Shown here: piece after piece, positions 60,175-64,000 of the stretch | How positions within the stretch are numbered: position 1 is the first letter of the stretch | Layout: every line of letters starts with the position of its first letter | Assembly (NCBI GenBank): GCA_016786845.1 | Contig: JAEUVB010000012.1 | Span: 62,001-126,000, forward strand | Reading direction: 5' to 3' | Source of the DNA: Chitinophagaceae bacterium | GTDB taxonomy: Bacteria; Bacteroidota; Bacteroidia; Chitinophagales; Chitinophagaceae | DNA: 64,000 nucleotides | The notes under the pieces: generated by a model | Database searches by the model: none | Seen by the model: only the letters and a program-made list of their open reading frames with translations | Told to the model about the DNA's origin: nothing | Position numbers and translations under genes: made by a program

Positions 60175-61347
60175 CTAATCTTTAGACTTCAAGACCGCAT
60201 TATAGATTGCCGAAATTTGAAGTCCAACTTCCCGGTAACCATATTTCGATTGTGCCTTAGTGGATATTTCTTGTGTATTGAATTCATGATACTGATTCAT
60301 CATTTCATTCATCTTTTTTGCAAGGGCAGCCACATCACCCGGTTCTGTTTTCAAACCATTGCCTTCATCTACTAATTCTTTCACCCCTCCCACATTCGTA
60401 ACGATTACGGGTTTGCCACTACAGAGTGCTTCGAGAACGACGCAGGACTGACTTTCCGTATCGCTAAAGATGATTAATGATTGGGAAGCCTGCATTTGTT
60501 CGGCGACCGCTTCGTAAGGCATGACACCTTTAAAGAATATGAATTTTTCATTGAGCTTCTTATTTTTAGCCAGGGTTCTATATTCTTCCACGATATCACC
60601 CACAAAGACCAATTCAAAATCCTGACGTTCCCGACGAAGCAAATCGACGGCCTCAATCATCCCGCCCACATTTTTCAGCGGAATCATATTGGATATATGT
60701 AAAAAGCGGAATACGCTTTTTCGATCTGTATTTTTGAAATGAAACAAAGAGGTATCCACAACATTGGGAACGACTTCAAAAGCTTTTTGAATCACCCATC
60801 GGTTCATGTCCTCGCCGAGGCTATGGCTTACTGTCAAGAGCTTATCGGCATTCCGAACCACCATACGCGTCATCCATCTGAAAAAGACAGAGCGCGTTTT
60901 ATAATGATCATTCAAGTAGGGATTATATATCCCGTAATGTTCGGTGACCACATAAGGAATATTATACATCCACTTAAACAGCAAAGCCATCACACCTGCC
61001 TTAATAGGCACCTGTACATGAATCAGATCCGGTTTTCCATAGGTTTGAATATATAATTTTAAAAATCGGATATGGCCCAGGAGATAACGGGCCAATCCCA
61101 TGAGTTTTGATAAACCGGATTGTCCCGGAACGTAATTATACCGGATCACCTCCTTGAGATGGCCATTTTCACGAATGGATTCTTTGCCTGCCAGTTTAGG
61201 ATCTGTGGTTTTGTGAATATAGAATAATGTAACGGGTGTAATGAGTGCCGTAGCCTGAGCCTGACGTTGTATAAAATCACCCACATAAGCATCCTCTTCA
61301 TTTGGATACCAGCTACAGAGCCATAAAACTTGAATACTTTTCTTCAT
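60175..61347 (-). CDS. Glycosyltransferase family 4 protein
   Basis: A 390-residue GT-B glycosyltransferase, likely for surface polysaccharide. Visible are the N-terminal VLWLCSWYPNEEDAYVGDFIQRQAQAT (typical of GT4), PDLIHVQVPIKAGVMALL, ADKLLTVSHSLGEDM, and the nucleotide-sugar-binding ESQSCVVLEALCSGKPVIVTNVGGVKELV. Its promoter is inside the terminator hairpin of the gene upstream. Donor and acceptor sugars unknown. Confidence 0.93.
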   Translation of the reverse strand: MKKSIQVLWLCSWYPNEEDAYVGDFIQRQAQATALITPVTLFYIHKTTDPKLAGKESIRENGHLKEVIRYNYVPGQSGLSKLMGLARYLLGHIRFLKLYIQTYGKPDLIHVQVPIKAGVMALLFKWMYNIPYVVTEHYGIYNPYLNDHYKTRSVFFRWMTRMVVRNADKLLTVSHSLGEDMNRWVIQKAFEVVPNVVDTSLFHFKNTDRKSVFRFLHISNMIPLKNVGGMIEAVDLLRRERQDFELVFVGDIVEEYRTLAKNKKLNEKFIFFKGVMPYEAVAEQMQASQSLIIFSDTESQSCVVLEALCSGKPVIVTNVGGVKELVDEGNGLKTEPGDVAALAKKMNEMMNQYHEFNTQEISTKAQSKYGYREVGLQISAIYNAVLKSKD

Positions 61348-61353
61348 TAAAAA

Positions 61354-61384
61354 AACACCTGCTCAAATGTAAAGAGCAGGTGTT
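61354..61384 (-). terminator. Terminator of the adhesin gene, overlapping a -7 box
   Basis: Minus strand: AACACCTGCTC (61374-61384) pairs with GAGCAGGTGTT (61354-61364) around a 9-nt loop, then T7. The loop plus one stem base contains TACATTTG (61364-61371), a match to TAnnTTTG, 16 nt before the glycosyltransferase ATG. Confidence 0.88.
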
Positions 61385-61413
61385 TTGAAATCAAATATTT
61401 ATTTAGGACTGTT

Positions 61414-64000
61414 TTATCGAACCAGGATCACATCACCCTTCTTCACATAGATTTGACCATCGGTGAGACATCGGTATTGGAAGATCCAGTAGAAGGTATT
61501 CAAAGATTCCGCTTCTGACCTATAATTACCATCCCATCCTGCACGGAAGTCGGTGGTACTCCAAACTCGATTACCCCAACGATCATAGATCGCAAACGAA
61601 ATCAATTCAATACCGGCACTGGTAGATACTCTGAAGACATCATTCTTGCCATCACCATTCGGCGAGAAGGCATTTGGAACAAATACTTCTTCACAACAAG
61701 GTCCGGGCTGTATGTACACAGAATCCTTCGCTTCACAACCGGCCGCATCAATGACGTTGACATAATAGTATCCAAAATATAATCCATCCACTCGCTGAGT
61801 CGTTTGAACCGGCTCTGTGGTCCAATTATAGGTGAGCGGCAGTTGACCTCCGGTTACCACAGCTTCGGCCCAACCTTCATTACCCTTGCCAAAACAAGTC
61901 AGATCATGTTTGGTGATGGCCAACGACATCGGATTCACCGGCGGATCAATCGTAATGGTACTATCGAAATGACAACCTGCAGAATCCGTAATGGTTAATG
62001 TATAAATTCCTTCATGCAGGTCAGAGAAATATCCAATTTTATTCATTTGCAGACCAGGACGTAAATAGTATGTATAGTCGCCATGACCACCTGATCCGGT
62101 GACGATAATTTTACCGTTGCTTGCGTTGACACAATAGATTGGGTTCACGATTAGCGCACTGAAATATACTTTTTCCGGATTTGGCAAGACGAAGAGGCTG
62201 TCTTTTTTACATCCCAATGCATCGGTGATGGTAATGAGATAAGTGGCAGCTCCTAAATTATTATACACTCCGGTCACCTGTGGATTACCTGTATTCAGTT
62301 GATAACTCAAATTACCGACACCTCCGCTGGCTTTCACTTCCAGGCTACCGTCTTGATCACCAAAACATTTTGGCAATGTAAAGGTGATTTCATCGATGAT
62401 AATTTCAGGATTTTCAAGAACAGAAACCGTAGTGGTAGCGGTACAGTTGCTGGCATCTGTAGCCGTAACCGTATAGACGCCGGCTTGAAGACCGGTAAAG
62501 AATCCGACAGTTCCTTGAGCGCCAATTGCCGGCATAATACTAAAGGTTATGGCGCCGGTACCACCGCCAGCGATGACCGTGATTGTTCCTGTACTATCGC
62601 CATGGCATGTAATATCCTGATGATAGACTTGATCAAAATAGACTGCAGTTGGTTGATTGATGTATTGGTTATTCATCACCACATCACACTGATTGGAATC
62701 AGTAACCACCACCGTATACATGCCTATCGTAAGGGTATTAAAGAGTCCGGTGGTGTTTGATTGTCCACCCGGATTTATCGTATACAGATAAGGCTGAACA
62801 CCTCCTGAAGCGATCACTTCAATAATTCCGTTATTACCTCCGAAGCAAGTCACATCTTGTTTATCCACCAAGGTCAGTGACAATGGTGTAGGTTCGGATA
62901 GTGTAAATTGTGTACTTGTGCTACAATTATTGATATCACTCACGGTAACGGTATAAGTATTTACCGGCAAACCGGTAAATGCACCATTCGTATTGCTGCT
63001 GTTCATCGGAGCAATCGTATAAGTATAGGTGGATCCAGTACCACCGGTTCCGGAAACGGTAATCGTACCGTTGGAATCGCCGCTACATAAAACATTTGTT
63101 GAAGCTGTCGCACTGAAGGCAATCGGAGTTGGATCAACAACCACTACCGTGGTTACGAAGGCACAACTGTTTGCATCTAATACATTGATAGTATATGTGT
63201 TGCCGGGCAGGTTATTGAAATTACCATTAGCGTTATTTTGGTTTGTTGGCTGAAGATTGTAATTCAACGCACCAGTACCACCGGTGCAACTGATAGAAAT
63301 AGAACCATTATTATAGCCATGACATGAAACATTGTTTGATGACAAATTCACCAAGGTAATAGCAGGCGGATTATAAACAATCAAGGTTGTAGACTTCGTG
63401 CAATTATTTGCATCTGTAACCGTAATCGTATAGGTATTACCATTCAGATTGAAGAAATCTCCGGTCGGGTTGGTTACATTACCCGGTTGAAGTGTATACA
63501 TCAAGGTACCTGTACCTCCCGTAGCTTGCGTGGTGATAATTCCATCGCCAGCACCAAAGCAGGTCACCGGCGTAGAGATGGCTTGTGTAAACACAATTGA
63601 TTGTGGTTGCGAAACAAAGATTGCCGTGGTTAGCGAGCAACCATTGGCATCGATGGCGGTGATGGTATAGGTTGCATTACCCATCAGGTTACTAAAATTG
63701 CCCGGAGGTGTAAAGGTGGCGCTCGGATTACTTGTGAAAGTAACAGTACCAAAACCACCGGTAGTTGAAACGTCAATTGATCCATTTCCTGCACCACTGC
63801 AAAGAGATCCGCTTGCGGTCACACTATCGAATTGCAATACCGGAGGCTGTGAGACGGTCATGACAGCCGTGACGCTGCAACCGTTGATATCCGTTGCGGT
63901 CATGGTATAGTTATTGGCTGCAAGACCTGTAAAGTTACCTACCGTATTGGTTTGATTGATCGGTTGAAGATTGTAGTTGATGACACCCGTACCACCACTG
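61414..64000 (-). CDS. SprB-repeat T9SS type B adhesin, C-terminal 861 residues (cut by window end)
   Basis: The frame is open past base 64000, so the protein is longer than the visible part and its true start is unseen. It is built of about eight repeats of 75-80 residues, each with CFGxxDG(x)I-x-V...GG-x-Y-x-Y-x-I, then GxFxxLxxGxYTVTVTDxxxC; this is the SprB-repeat pattern of cell-surface adhesins. A fibronectin/Ig-like end (SGGQLPLTYNWTTEPVQ-type) leads to the type B sorting domain VFVPNAFSPNGDGKNDVF...FAIYDRWGNRVW. Size and repeats fit an adhesin for gliding or attachment, secreted by T9SS together with PorP/SprF. Its terminator follows 30 nt after the stop. Confidence 0.9.
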   Translation of the reverse strand, partial: SGGTGVINYNLQPINQTNTVGNFTGLAANNYTMTATDINGCSVTAVMTVSQPPVLQFDSVTASGSLCSGAGNGSIDVSTTGGFGTVTFTSNPSATFTPPGNFSNLMGNATYTITAIDANGCSLTTAIFVSQPQSIVFTQAISTPVTCFGAGDGIITTQATGGTGTLMYTLQPGNVTNPTGDFFNLNGNTYTITVTDANNCTKSTTLIVYNPPAITLVNLSSNNVSCHGYNNGSISISCTGGTGALNYNLQPTNQNNANGNFNNLPGNTYTINVLDANSCAFVTTVVVVDPTPIAFSATASTNVLCSGDSNGTITVSGTGGTGSTYTYTIAPMNSSNTNGAFTGLPVNTYTVTVSDINNCSTSTQFTLSEPTPLSLTLVDKQDVTCFGGNNGIIEVIASGGVQPYLYTINPGGQSNTTGLFNTLTIGMYTVVVTDSNQCDVVMNNQYINQPTAVYFDQVYHQDITCHGDSTGTITVIAGGGTGAITFSIMPAIGAQGTVGFFTGLQAGVYTVTATDASNCTATTTVSVLENPEIIIDEITFTLPKCFGDQDGSLEVKASGGVGNLSYQLNTGNPQVTGVYNNLGAATYLITITDALGCKKDSLFVLPNPEKVYFSALIVNPIYCVNASNGKIIVTGSGGHGDYTYYLRPGLQMNKIGYFSDLHEGIYTLTITDSAGCHFDSTITIDPPVNPMSLAITKHDLTCFGKGNEGWAEAVVTGGQLPLTYNWTTEPVQTTQRVDGLYFGYYYVNVIDAAGCEAKDSVYIQPGPCCEEVFVPNAFSPNGDGKNDVFRVSTSAGIELISFAIYDRWGNRVWSTTDFRAGWDGNYRSEAESLNTFYWIFQYRCLTDGQIYVKKGDVILVR

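Overview
The window looks like a chromosome segment of a free-living member of the Bacteroidota. The evidence is several proteins with type IX secretion (T9SS) C-terminal signals, a PorP/SprF protein and a PorG-like protein, families almost confined to this phylum (DUF4293, DUF4295, DUF4834, DUF6913), no Shine-Dalgarno sites, and many promoters with the phylum's TAnnTTTG -7 box. No phage or complete insertion sequence is visible.

Layout. 1-6.8 kb: a type III glutamine synthetase cut by the window edge, a secreted M4 metalloprotease, tRNA-Arg, rlmH, tRNA-Met and a DoxX protein. 7.1-12.6 kb: a partly AT-rich block with a propeller-sensor histidine kinase, its LytTR regulator, a secreted LamG protein and a TylF-like methyltransferase. 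12.6-29.9 kb: mostly housekeeping genes: GH3-like protein, lptE with a sigma-54 activator, a lone nuoF, accA, dapA, an L,D-transpeptidase, RNase Z, and a biotin carboxylase/carboxyltransferase pair. 30.0-32.5 kb: three AT-rich genes of unknown function, all on the minus strand. Each is followed by a 135-140 bp imperfect palindrome resembling an integron attC site and preceded by a GTTRGCRCC core. This is the most unusual part of the window. 32.6-36.4 kb: a 21-bp minisatellite, a gene of unknown function behind a perfect 22-bp palindrome, a bed of dispersed repeats, and a secreted GH39-like glycosidase. 36.5-54.9 kb: pcrA, recX, an omega-amidase, a PorG-like protein, a penicillin acylase, rpmE, YajQ, mgtE, the rpmB-rpmG-DUF4295 operon, 3-hydroxyanthranilate dioxygenase, PorP/SprF, a UvrD helicase fused to an Fe-S-type nuclease, and a thiolase. 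55.6-64 kb: two large adhesin-like T9SS type B proteins flank an arginase, a methyltransferase and a glycosyltransferase; the second adhesin is cut by the window edge.

How the genes fit together. The secreted protease, glycosidase, LamG protein, Omp28-like protein and the two repeat adhesins would leave the cell through the T9SS, to which the PorP/SprF and PorG-like outer-membrane proteins probably contribute. The rest covers core metabolism (fatty-acid synthesis, lysine, nitrogen and tryptophan breakdown), translation and DNA repair. Noncoding DNA carries at least four families of dispersed or tandem repeats, suggesting a genome rich in small intergenic elements.
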